From: DATKEH01 sp035546355
Lineage (GTDB): Bacteria > Acidobacteriota > Thermoanaerobaculia > Multivoradales > JAIOJS01
Length of the DNA: 6,067 bases
Assembly (NCBI GenBank): GCA_035546355.1
Contig: DATKEH010000423.1
Span: forward strand, 1 to 6,067
Direction: 5' to 3'
Positions 1-4,925 of this stretch are shown here, piece by piece (position 1 is the first letter of the stretch; each line of letters opens with the position of its first letter). A program made the position numbers and the translations under genes. The notes under the pieces are model-generated. The model saw nothing but the letters and a program-made list of their open reading frames with translations, searched no databases and had not been told where the DNA came from.

Positions 1-131
1 CCAGGATCCAGTGGCTCAAGTACACCGCCCGCGGCTTCCGCAACCGCGACCGCTTTCGCAACGCCATCTATTTCCACCTCGGGGGCCTCGACCTCTACCC
101 AGATCTCCCCTCGGCTACCCACACAAAGTGA
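1..131 (+). CDS. ISL3-like transposase, C-terminal fragment (cut by window edge)
   Basis: The open frame that enters at base 3 and stops at TGA 129-131 encodes 42 residues containing WLKYTARGFRNRDRFRNAIY and then HLGGLDLYP. The aromatic/basic 'K.TARGFRNRDRFR' stretch resembles the last part of the DDE domain of ISL3-family transposases, which typically read 'K...RGFRNF..FR..I' near their C-terminus. Only the tail is present, so no catalytic aspartates can be checked. The stop codon lies inside the apparent terminal repeat of the element, a common economy in this family. The gene converges on the minus-strand gene ending at 153, with 21 bp between the two stops. The family call comes from recognising a short motif and could be wrong in detail, but a transposase tail is likely. 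Confidence 0.68.
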   Translation, partial: RIQWLKYTARGFRNRDRFRNAIYFHLGGLDLYPDLPSATHTK

Positions 132-140
132 CGAAGCGCC
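112..140. repeat. Putative right terminal inverted repeat of the ISL3-like element
   Basis: Read on the minus strand from 140 inward the sequence is GGCGCTTCGTCACTTTGTGT followed by GGGTAGCCGAG. ISL3-family ends commonly start GGCTCTTC and carry a G/T-rich block like GTGTGGGTA; the match here is good apart from the first bases. The repeat overlaps the transposase stop codon. The following eight bases, CATTGAAT (141-148), would be one copy of the 8-bp target duplication typical of the family. The left end is outside the window, so neither the partner repeat nor the duplication can be confirmed. Confidence 0.4.
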
Positions 141-152
141 CATTGAATCCAC

Positions 153-1664
153 TCACGACGTCACCACCTCCCACGCATCCCTCCGGAGCACTCCGTCCTC
201 CCTGAGTCCTTCGGGGAGACGGCGGAGCCAACCGTGCTCCTCCAAGGTGCCTACCACCCCGCGGGCGGTGGCAGCGTCACGGATGGCGGCTGGCCCCCGC
301 TGGTAGATGCTCACCAGCGAGACGCGATCGAGCCCATGGCTCTGGAGCCAGGCGTGCAGGCTCCGCGCGAGCCGGACGGACTCCGAGACGGCGCCGGCCG
401 CCTGGAGCCTGAGGGCCTCGGCGATGTAGTGCTCGACCAACGAAATCGCAAGCGCCAGCGTCTCGCCGCTAATCGTGCTAACCCTGCTAATCCCCGGGTC
501 CGCGACCCACGACAGCACCGCGGCGACGCGAGCCGCGTGCTCGGGCGCCTTGGCGGCGAAGGCGCGGACGGGCGCATAGTCCCCCTCGGCGCCTAGCTGC
601 CGCTCTACGTGGTCGGCGAACGCAATCCACAGCGCCCGCGCGTCGGGTGCCAGCGGCAGCGGCAGCGGCAACAGCCCCGCCGACCGGTCCTCTCCCAGCG
701 GCAGCGGTCGGGCGAGCAGCTCCCCCATGCTCCCCCGCCACCGGGCCAGCGCCTCGCGGGATTCCGGAGACGGCTCGACCCACAGCCGCGAGCCGGCGGC
801 GGGGTCCGGGGCCGCCACCAGCAGCCGCGAGAGGATGCCTTGCGACGCGAGCAGCGGGTCGCCGAGCAGCGTCACGTCGGCCACCTCCGGCTGCACGAGC
901 AGATGGGCGGAGAGCCGCCGACCCGCCAGCCGGACGGCGCCGTCGCCGGCCCGCACCCGGCGCACCGTGCCGCCGTCCCAGAGCGCCGACAGCGTGGCGA
1001 CGGTGCGGAGCCGCTGTTCCTTCGCCATGCCCCAGCCGGCGAGGAATTGCGCCCCCTCGCCGCTGAACAGCCCGAGCGACGGCTGCCCCTCCATGAACAG
1101 CCGCACGAGCCCCTCCATGGTCGGGTCGGGCGCGAGCAGAATCGGCGGCGGCGGCGGCTCGGGCTCGGCTCCGAGCGCATCCAGCGCGGCGCGGCGCGCG
1201 TCGAGAGTCTTTGCCACCTTCAGAGCCGCGGCCCGGGACTTCTCCCAGGCTTCGGCCGCGTTGCGGTGCGCCAGCCGCTCGGCGCCGTAGGTGTCGGCCA
1301 GCTCCGACTCTCGGCGGTGCGCCGGCTCGGTGGCGAGGTCGTCGGCCGTAGTCTTGCGCTCGCCGCTGTTGGCGAGGGTCACGAGGTAGAGCGATGCCGG
1401 ACGCGTCGCGCCGGACGGTAGCTGCACGTCAACGTGGGCCTGAGCGGCCAGCGCAGCCACCCCGAGCACTGACTGCCCGGCGATGGCAGCGGGACACCTC
1501 ACCACGTCCTGAACCGCCTCGGCGACGGGGGCGAGCACTGGCCCCAGGGCCTCCACCGGATACGGCTCCGCCGGCGGCAGCTCGCGCCCCAGGGGCCGCG
1601 GTGCGGAGTCCTCGGCCGCTCGCTCCACCTCGGCCAGCCGCGCCACCGCCTCCGGCACGCTCAC
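153..1664 (-). CDS. DUF3987-family putative replication ATPase/helicase-like protein
   Basis: A 503-residue protein of the DUF3987 (YfjI-like) family, found in prophages, satellites and islands next to primases and presumed to act in element replication. Around residues 99-105 is NSGERKT, the family's Walker-A-like loop. Around 200-204 is FSGEG, at the Walker-B-like position usually written S-D-E-G. WDGGTVRRVRAGDG (about 228-242) and GILSRLLVAAP (about 276-286) are further hallmark stretches. Residues 120-165 look helical and charged, followed by a poly-proline linker (about 168-174). I start it at GTG 1664 rather than the upstream ATG at 1763, because this GTG forms a GTGA overlap with the prim-pol stop and has GGAGGGG six bases upstream. 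The upstream 33 codons would overlap the prim-pol gene without such support. The C-terminus looks complete although an insertion sequence ends 13 bp beyond the stop. A true helicase activity is inference. Confidence 0.9.
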   Translation of the reverse strand: MSVPEAVARLAEVERAAEDSAPRPLGRELPPAEPYPVEALGPVLAPVAEAVQDVVRCPAAIAGQSVLGVAALAAQAHVDVQLPSGATRPASLYLVTLANSGERKTTADDLATEPAHRRESELADTYGAERLAHRNAAEAWEKSRAAALKVAKTLDARRAALDALGAEPEPPPPPILLAPDPTMEGLVRLFMEGQPSLGLFSGEGAQFLAGWGMAKEQRLRTVATLSALWDGGTVRRVRAGDGAVRLAGRRLSAHLLVQPEVADVTLLGDPLLASQGILSRLLVAAPDPAAGSRLWVEPSPESREALARWRGSMGELLARPLPLGEDRSAGLLPLPLPLAPDARALWIAFADHVERQLGAEGDYAPVRAFAAKAPEHAARVAAVLSWVADPGISRVSTISGETLALAISLVEHYIAEALRLQAAGAVSESVRLARSLHAWLQSHGLDRVSLVSIYQRGPAAIRDAATARGVVGTLEEHGWLRRLPEGLREDGVLRRDAWEVVTS

Positions 1665-2494
1665 GCCGCGCCCCTCCGCCGTAGCTCGCAGGTGGCGATA
1701 CTCGAGAGCGTGCGTTGCGCCTCGCGCTCGGGCAGGGGCGGGTCGCAGCGATGCTGCGCCCACAGCATGCCGAGGTCGTATGCCAACTCAGCGGGGAGGC
1801 GGCGGTACAGCAAACCGGCGACGGACGCGAGGGTCGCATTCCTTGCGCCGCTCGGGACGGTGGCGCCGGCCAGCTCGCGCCAGTCCCGCACTTGTGACCG
1901 GTCACAAGTGAGCCTCTCGACCAGCCACTCCGGCGCCTCGGCGATGTTGCCGGGCACCGGCGCCACCTCCCACACATAGGAGCCGCTGGGCCTCACGCTC
2001 GGCTCTACAGCGATGTAGCCGGCGCGGTGGCGGCGGGTGTCCACTCCCGGCGCAACCTTGCCGGCCGTCTGGCGCAGCTCGACGCCGGGCGGCAACTGAA
2101 AAACGTGGTGCGTACCGTGGGGCGTGCGCTGCCTGGCGGTAGCCGGCACGCTCAAGTCGAGGGCGCGCAGGGTCGCCGCGCCGTCGCGGCCATCGTCTCG
2201 TTTGTCGAGGTCGAGCACCAGATGCCCCGGGGGCGGCGTGGCGCCGATGTTGAACCGCGAGCCGGGCGGCCACCATGAGCGGATAAGGTCCGGGTCGGTG
2301 GTGGCATCCGACACGCCGCTAGAGTCCGCTAGCGGCACGTTCGAGCCGGGGGCGAGCGGGAACACTCCCCACCCTAGCTCCGCGTAGCGCAGCGCCCACC
2401 GTGCCGTGGAATCCAAGTCCCGAGCGAGTCCCGGGTCCGAGTCCCAGGCGCTAAGTCCTGCGGTTGCCGCTTCGGTGCGCTGCGGGTGGGACAC
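1661..2494 (-). CDS. Bifunctional DNA primase/polymerase (prim-pol, AEP superfamily) with PriCT domain
   Basis: A 277-residue replication initiator-type primase. The N-terminal prim-pol domain spans about residues 30-190. It has the opening ALRYAELGWGVFPLAPG, then IRSWWP, the metal-binding DLD (95-97), the RTPHGTHHVF strand with the expected histidine at about 130, the third acidic position VD (151-152), and AVEPSVRPSGSYVW closing the fold. A PriCT domain follows at about 215-273, with SGARN and the hallmark CDPPLPEREAQRT. All expected catalytic acidic and histidine residues are present, so it should be active; it carries no helicase domain. The start is GTG 2494, directly after the TAA of the preceding gene, with GGGAGG ten bases upstream. 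It overlaps the DUF3987 gene by four bases, so the two proteins are probably co-translated and work together in replication of the element. Confidence 0.93.
   Translation of the reverse strand: MSHPQRTEAATAGLSAWDSDPGLARDLDSTARWALRYAELGWGVFPLAPGSNVPLADSSGVSDATTDPDLIRSWWPPGSRFNIGATPPPGHLVLDLDKRDDGRDGAATLRALDLSVPATARQRTPHGTHHVFQLPPGVELRQTAGKVAPGVDTRRHRAGYIAVEPSVRPSGSYVWEVAPVPGNIAEAPEWLVERLTCDRSQVRDWRELAGATVPSGARNATLASVAGLLYRRLPAELAYDLGMLWAQHRCDPPLPEREAQRTLSSIATCELRRRGAA
1889..1910. repeat. 22-bp perfect palindrome inside the prim-pol gene
   Basis: The half-site CACTTGTGACC is followed immediately by its exact reverse complement, giving a spacer-free palindrome centred on CCGG. It lies in the codons between the prim-pol and PriCT domains (residues around 195-202, TCDRSQV). 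The core TGTGA-N4-TCACA resembles a CRP/FNR-type site, but CRP sites have a six-base spacer. It may be a dimer binding site for a regulator or initiator; a coding coincidence cannot be excluded. Confidence 0.6.
2315..2336. repeat. Inverted repeat with 8-bp arms inside the prim-pol gene
   Basis: GCCGCTAG at 2315-2322 and CTAGCGGC at 2329-2336 are exact reverse complements separated by six bases. The repeat lies in codons for the PLADSSGVSD segment of prim-pol. It could form a short mRNA hairpin near the 5' end of the gene; there is no U-tract, so it is not a terminator. Function unknown. Confidence 0.35.
2416..2445 (-). repeat. Cluster of three GGGACT repeats in the 5' part of the prim-pol gene
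   Basis: On the minus strand GGGACT occurs at 2445-2440, 2432-2427 and 2421-2416, with unit spacings of 13 and 11 bp. The first two are followed by C, giving GGGACTC. They encode the DSDPGLARDLDS region before the prim-pol domain, which is poorly conserved in such proteins. The same hexamer is strongly clustered at the integrase 5' end (4680-4854), suggesting an element-specific binding motif. Confidence 0.45.
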
Positions 2495-2731
2495 TTACGC
2501 CGCGCCTCCCAGGGCCTCGACGTGGTGCCGCGGCAGCCGCTCCAGCGCCTCGGCCAGCTCGTCGGCGCGGTAGGCGAACCGCTGCGAGCTCAGGTACACC
2601 CGCCTCGGCAGGATGCCGTTCGCTTCGGCGCGCCGCAGGCGGGCGCGCAGCGCTCGCTTCGTGGGGGCGCCGGCGCCAATCGTGCGGGTCAGCGCCGGGT
2701 CATCGGGCAGTACCAGAGCGGCTCGGTGCAT
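2495..2731 (-). CDS. Small AlpA/excisionase-like winged-helix DNA-binding protein
   Basis: A 78-residue basic protein. TKRALRARLRRAEANGILPR (24-43) followed by VYLSSQRFAYRADELAEAL (45-63) has the layout of AlpA/MerR-type small regulators: a recognition helix, a short 'P..V.L....R.AYR' wing, then an acidic helix ending in A-L/W. In P4-like and PICI satellites such proteins sit beside int and the primase and act as excisionases or activators of int. I take the second ATG (2731) as start because GGAGGA lies four bases upstream. The first ATG (2743) lacks a ribosome site and coincides with the predicted transcription start. The stop TAA abuts the GTG of the prim-pol gene with no gap, so it is the first gene of the prim-pol/DUF3987 operon. 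The protein family is inferred from a short motif; a generic HTH regulator is the alternative. Confidence 0.66.
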   Translation of the reverse strand: MHRAALVLPDDPALTRTIGAGAPTKRALRARLRRAEANGILPRRVYLSSQRFAYRADELAEALERLPRHHVEALGGAA

Positions 2732-2749
2732 CGGGTCCTCCATACACGG

Positions 2750-2777
2750 AGGATAACGCTAAGCGCCGTAGCGTCAA
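2750..2777 (-). promoter_or_regulatory. Predicted sigma70-type promoter of the alpA-like/prim-pol/DUF3987 operon
   Basis: On the minus strand TTGACG (2777-2772) is separated by 16 bp from TATCCT (2755-2750): five of six and four of six consensus matches. Transcription would begin near 2743, giving a leader of about 12 nt that contains GGAGGA and the ATG at 2731. The promoter sits in the only sizeable gap (95 bp) within the element's gene row, which argues that genes 3' of it form a transcription unit separate from int. Confidence 0.6.
2756..2774. promoter_or_regulatory. Putative operator: inverted repeat between -10 and -35
   Basis: ACGCTA (2756-2761) and TAGCGT (2769-2774) are exact inverted copies with a seven-base spacer. 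They fill the space between the predicted -10 and -35 hexamers and touch both. A dimeric repressor bound here would exclude RNA polymerase. No CI-like repressor is seen in the window; the AlpA-like protein or a regulator elsewhere would be the candidate. Confidence 0.45.
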
Positions 2778-2786
2778 TGCTTTATG

Positions 2787-2808
2787 GCCGAGTAGCCGGC
2801 TACTCGGC
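2787..2808. repeat. 22-bp perfect palindrome upstream of the operon promoter
   Basis: The half-site GCCGAGTAGCC is followed directly by its exact reverse complement, centred on CCGG. It lies in the intergenic gap, 18 bp past the stop of the 161-residue gene and 9 bp upstream of the predicted -35; its centre is about 55 bp before the predicted start. That position suits an activator or operator site. It could also be a hairpin ending the int transcript, but neither strand has a U-tract after it. Confidence 0.6.
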
Positions 2809-2826
2809 AGGGCGGCGGGCAGCCGG

Positions 2827-3312
2827 TTACAGCCGGTGGTCGCGAAGGAAGCGATGCACCCGCGCGAAGGTGGCCCACGCTCGCACGCGCGGCCCGGCGG
2901 TCCCCTCCTCGGCGATGCGGGCGAGTATCCAATTCGCCCGCTCGGCCCGCGTCGAGGAGTCGCGCGGAGACCCCGGACAGCCGAGCGCCCAGCTCACCAC
3001 GCGGCGCAGCACCTCCCCCCGGTTGGCGGCCTCAGCGGATACCTTGCGGCCTCGCCCCTTCCCGGCTGCGCGCTGCCGGTCCCGCCGGCCCAGCTCCCGA
3101 GCGCCGGCCGCGCGGAGCGAAGCGACGGCGCCCTCCGCCTGCCGGAGCGGGCCGCGCTCTAGCATCAGCTCGCAGCGCGCCATGACCAGCTCCAGGCGCA
3201 GCTCGTCCACTTCGCCGGCGCGCCCCTCGATTACGTCGCGCAAGGTCGGGCCGGGGTGGGCTTCGGCCCGCCGTTGCTCCTCCAGCGTGAGGAACCGCGC
3301 CGGGCCGCTCAC
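2827..3312 (-). CDS. Hypothetical helical protein translationally coupled to the integrase
   Basis: I do not recognise this 161-residue protein. It is predicted to be soluble and largely helical, without signal peptide or membrane segment. Residues 22-68 form an acidic-to-amphipathic helical stretch (TLRDVIEGRAGEVDELRLEL) that could be a short coiled coil. Residues 72-90 are strongly basic (RELGRRDRQR, then AAGKGRGRK), and 97-161 is another helical region rich in Arg, Trp and Ala. A nucleic-acid-binding or integrase-accessory role is possible but is only inference from the basic patch and position. Start GTG 3312 forms a GTGA overlap with the integrase stop and has GGGAG eight bases upstream, so it is almost certainly translated from the int message. 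It ends 83 bp before the next operon's first ATG. Confidence 0.82.
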   Translation of the reverse strand: MSGPARFLTLEEQRRAEAHPGPTLRDVIEGRAGEVDELRLELVMARCELMLERGPLRQAEGAVASLRAAGARELGRRDRQRAAGKGRGRKVSAEAANRGEVLRRVVSWALGCPGSPRDSSTRAERANWILARIAEEGTAGPRVRAWATFARVHRFLRDHRL

Positions 3313-4769
3313 TGCGCCCGCTCCCGCGTGAACGCGACCACCTCGCCGCCTTCGGCCTCCGGGTCAACGTAGCTCGCCAGCCGGCCGGCCCATGCCTCCA
3401 ACGCCGCGGCCGCCTCCGCGAGCGGTTCGTGCCGGTCGTACGTCCTCACCAGGCGGGGCGGCAGGTGGCCGAGGATGAACTCGGCGGTGGTCGGCGCCAC
3501 CCCGAGCGCAGCCAGCCCGGAGCGCACCACCCGCCGCAGGTCGTGCAGCGTCCAATCGCCTACGCCGCTCCGCTTCTCGACGCGCCGTAGCAGCGCCTGG
3601 AGCGAGCCTACGGGGCCAACCGCGCCCACCGGCGACGGGAACAGCCACCGCCCGCCGGGGTCGGCCTCGCGGCGGTCCCTGAGCATCGCCAGAGCCGGCG
3701 CCGACAGCGGGACGCGCCGAGCCTCGCCGGTCTTGGAGCGCTCGGGCGGGACGGTCCAGACCTTCGCCGGGAAGTCGATCTCTCGCCACTCCGCCCCGAG
3801 CGCCTCGCTCTTGCGCGTGCCACTCAACAGCAGCAGCCGCACCGCGTCGCCATACGGCTCGCCTTCGAGCGCCTGCCATACCGCCCGCAGCTCGCCGGAG
3901 TCGAGGGTCCGAGAACGGGGCCGCTCAGGGAAGGCTCGCACCGTGCCGCACGGGCTCGACGCGAGCAGCCGCTGCCCGTCGTCGCCGCGGGTCGCCATGC
4001 TCCAGCTGTACAAGGTCGCTAGCAGCTCCAACCCGCGGTTCGCTACCACCGTCCCGCGGGTCGCGCCTACGTGCTCGTGCCACCCCTCCACGTCCTCGAC
4101 GGTGAGGGTAGCGGGGTCGCGGTGGCGGAGCGGCGCTAGCGCGCCCTTGGCGAGCCCCTCCCACCCCTTGCGGGTGGCGGGGCGGATGGGGCCTGCCCTC
4201 TGCCCCTTCGGTGGCTTCCATCCCTGCGGCGGGGCGGCACGGAAGGCGATGTAGCGGTCGAGCAGGTCGCCGAGACTCACGAGCCCCAGGGCCTGCCGGC
4301 GCGCCTCTTCCGCCTCCCGGCGCTCGCGCTCGCGGTCGGCCGCGGCGAGCAGCTCCAGCGGGTCGAGCCCCCGGGCGGCGAGCCCGACCAGGGCGCGGGC
4401 CACTTCTCGGGCCTCGGAGAGCCCGAGCACGGCGCGGGGCGGCAGGAGGTCGGAGAGCCCGAGCGCCTCCAGGTCGAGGGCCAGCGGCCCGCCCAAGTCG
4501 CCTAGATGCAGGCGCCGCTGCGCCCCCCAGGTGCGCCCCTGCCGGGCGGCGTACCTCAGCGCCCACGTACGCGCGCCGCTCGCCCGGTGGCGGAACGTGA
4601 GCCCCTGCACGGCGCTGTCCGTGTAGTCGCCCCGCGGGAGCGTCCGCAGGTTCTTCGCGCTGAGGGCGCGCCGTTTCCGAGTCCCGGGACTCTCTGGGAC
4701 TCTGGGACTTTCTGGGACTCTGGCGCCCGGACGCTGGGACTTGGGCTGGGACTCTCGCTTGCCGTGCAT
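3309..4769 (-). CDS. int: P4-type tyrosine recombinase (site-specific integrase)
   Basis: A 486-residue phage-type integrase that would recombine the element with the chromosome. Domains: an N-terminal arm-binding DUF4102-like domain (about 36-140, ending in LSEAREVARALVGLAARGLDP), a helical linker, a core-binding SAM-like domain (about 163-270), and the catalytic domain (about 285-460). Catalytic residues are all visible: R319 in SGTRKSEALGAEW, K346 in RSKTGEARRVPLS, H409 and R412 in LHDLRR, H435 in ILGH, and nucleophile Y444 in RTYDRHE. Start ATG 4769 is preceded at eight bases by GGAGGG. The first 35 residues (PESPRVPESP then RKRR) are an extra Pro/Ser/Arg tail encoded by a GGGACT repeat tract. 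The gene lies 126 bp from the 3' end of tRNA-Gln, its expected target, and overlaps the next gene by four bases. Confidence 0.97.
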   Translation of the reverse strand: MHGKRESQPKSQRPGARVPESPRVPESPGTRKRRALSAKNLRTLPRGDYTDSAVQGLTFRHRASGARTWALRYAARQGRTWGAQRRLHLGDLGGPLALDLEALGLSDLLPPRAVLGLSEAREVARALVGLAARGLDPLELLAAADRERERREAEEARRQALGLVSLGDLLDRYIAFRAAPPQGWKPPKGQRAGPIRPATRKGWEGLAKGALAPLRHRDPATLTVEDVEGWHEHVGATRGTVVANRGLELLATLYSWSMATRGDDGQRLLASSPCGTVRAFPERPRSRTLDSGELRAVWQALEGEPYGDAVRLLLLSGTRKSEALGAEWREIDFPAKVWTVPPERSKTGEARRVPLSAPALAMLRDRREADPGGRWLFPSPVGAVGPVGSLQALLRRVEKRSGVGDWTLHDLRRVVRSGLAALGVAPTTAEFILGHLPPRLVRTYDRHEPLAEAAAALEAWAGRLASYVDPEAEGGEVVAFTRERAQ

Positions 4770-4885
4770 CGCTGTTTCCCTCCGTGTAGCTTCGGAGAGC
4801 AGTGTAGCACGGGAAGTCCCTGAGCGAGCAGCGGTTTCGCTGTTCCAGAGTCCCTAGCGTGTAGCTGTGTGCGGGGGCGTGTAGA
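4621..4885. repeat. Five direct GTGTAG repeats between tRNA-Gln and the integrase N-terminus
   Basis: GTGTAG starts at 4621, 4784, 4802, 4859 and 4879, all in the same orientation, and I find none elsewhere in the window. The best consensus is CGTGTAGCT (exact at 4783-4791 and 4858-4866). Two of these also share an upstream CGCTGTT (4770 and 4838), so part of the leader looks imperfectly duplicated. Four copies lie in the non-coding leader. Position between the presumed att core and int fits arm-type integrase or excisionase sites. Confidence 0.5.
4680..4854. repeat. Cluster of nine GGGACT repeats across the integrase 5' end
   Basis: On the plus strand GGGACT starts at 4686, 4696, 4704, 4714, 4736 and 4748. 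The inverted form AGTCCC starts at 4680, 4815 and 4849. The copies at 4680 and 4686 abut as a 14-bp palindrome (4679-4692). Five of the six direct copies extend to TGGGACT. Six-base direct spacing is 8-12 bp except for one interval of 22. Outside this tract and 2416-2445 I find only three further copies in the window (1235, 1882, 5704). Likely protein-binding sites; arm-type sites for the integrase are the first candidate. Confidence 0.6.
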
Positions 4886-4895
4886 GGGCAGAAAG

Positions 4896-4925
4896 TGGCT
4901 GGGAGGCAGGGATTCGAACCCCGAT
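4896..4925. other. Presumed attachment core (tRNA-Gln 3' half)
   Basis: P4-type integrases usually recombine in the T arm to CCA part of a tRNA, and this integrase gene begins just beyond that end. The element would therefore start here and run toward lower coordinates. I see no second copy of the T-arm/acceptor sequence elsewhere in the window, so the other att site must lie further left, past the insertion sequence, or be lost. Exact crossover limits cannot be given. Confidence 0.5.

Larger units (their letters stand above)
1..4920. mobile_element. Integrated satellite-like/genomic-island element (one end visible)
   Basis: The right end is the tRNA-Gln 3' region with an adjacent P4-type integrase. 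Inside are an orphan gene, an AlpA-like regulator, prim-pol and a DUF3987 ATPase, all on the minus strand and tightly spaced. This is the integration/replication module of P4-like and PICI-like satellites and of replicative islands; no packaging or structural gene is visible, so the class is not decided. The ISL3-like element at the left edge may be nested inside it. The left limit is unknown and set to the window edge. Confidence 0.65.

Noticed and set aside
651..674. Tandem CGGCAG-type hexamer run
   Set aside because: Short in-frame Leu-Pro repeat within the DUF3987 gene; ordinary slippage in GC-rich coding DNA.
609..1421. Plus-strand 270-codon open frame
   Set aside because: Antisense to the DUF3987 gene; composition is Arg/Gln/Pro-rich with no domain, as expected of a GC-rich shadow frame.
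153..1763. Longer version of the DUF3987 protein starting at the ATG at 1763
   Set aside because: It would overlap the prim-pol gene by about 100 bp with an Arg/Ala-rich extension typical of out-of-frame GC-rich reading. GTG 1664 has a strong ribosome site and a GTGA overlap.
2830..2837. CAGCCGGT direct repeat (also at 2820-2827)
   Set aside because: Only two copies of a GC-rich octamer at the end of a gene; not distinguishable from chance.
2486..3331. Plus-strand 281-codon open frame
   Set aside because: Runs across three minus-strand genes and their promoter region; Ser/Arg/Ala-rich shadow without motifs.
3475..4254. Plus-strand 259-codon open frame
   Set aside because: Antisense to the catalytic part of the integrase, whose active-site residues are all intact on the other strand.
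4829..4842. Small hairpin CAGCG-GTTT-CGCTG in the integrase leader
   Set aside because: Only a 5-bp stem without U-tract; could be attenuation but there is no supporting signal.
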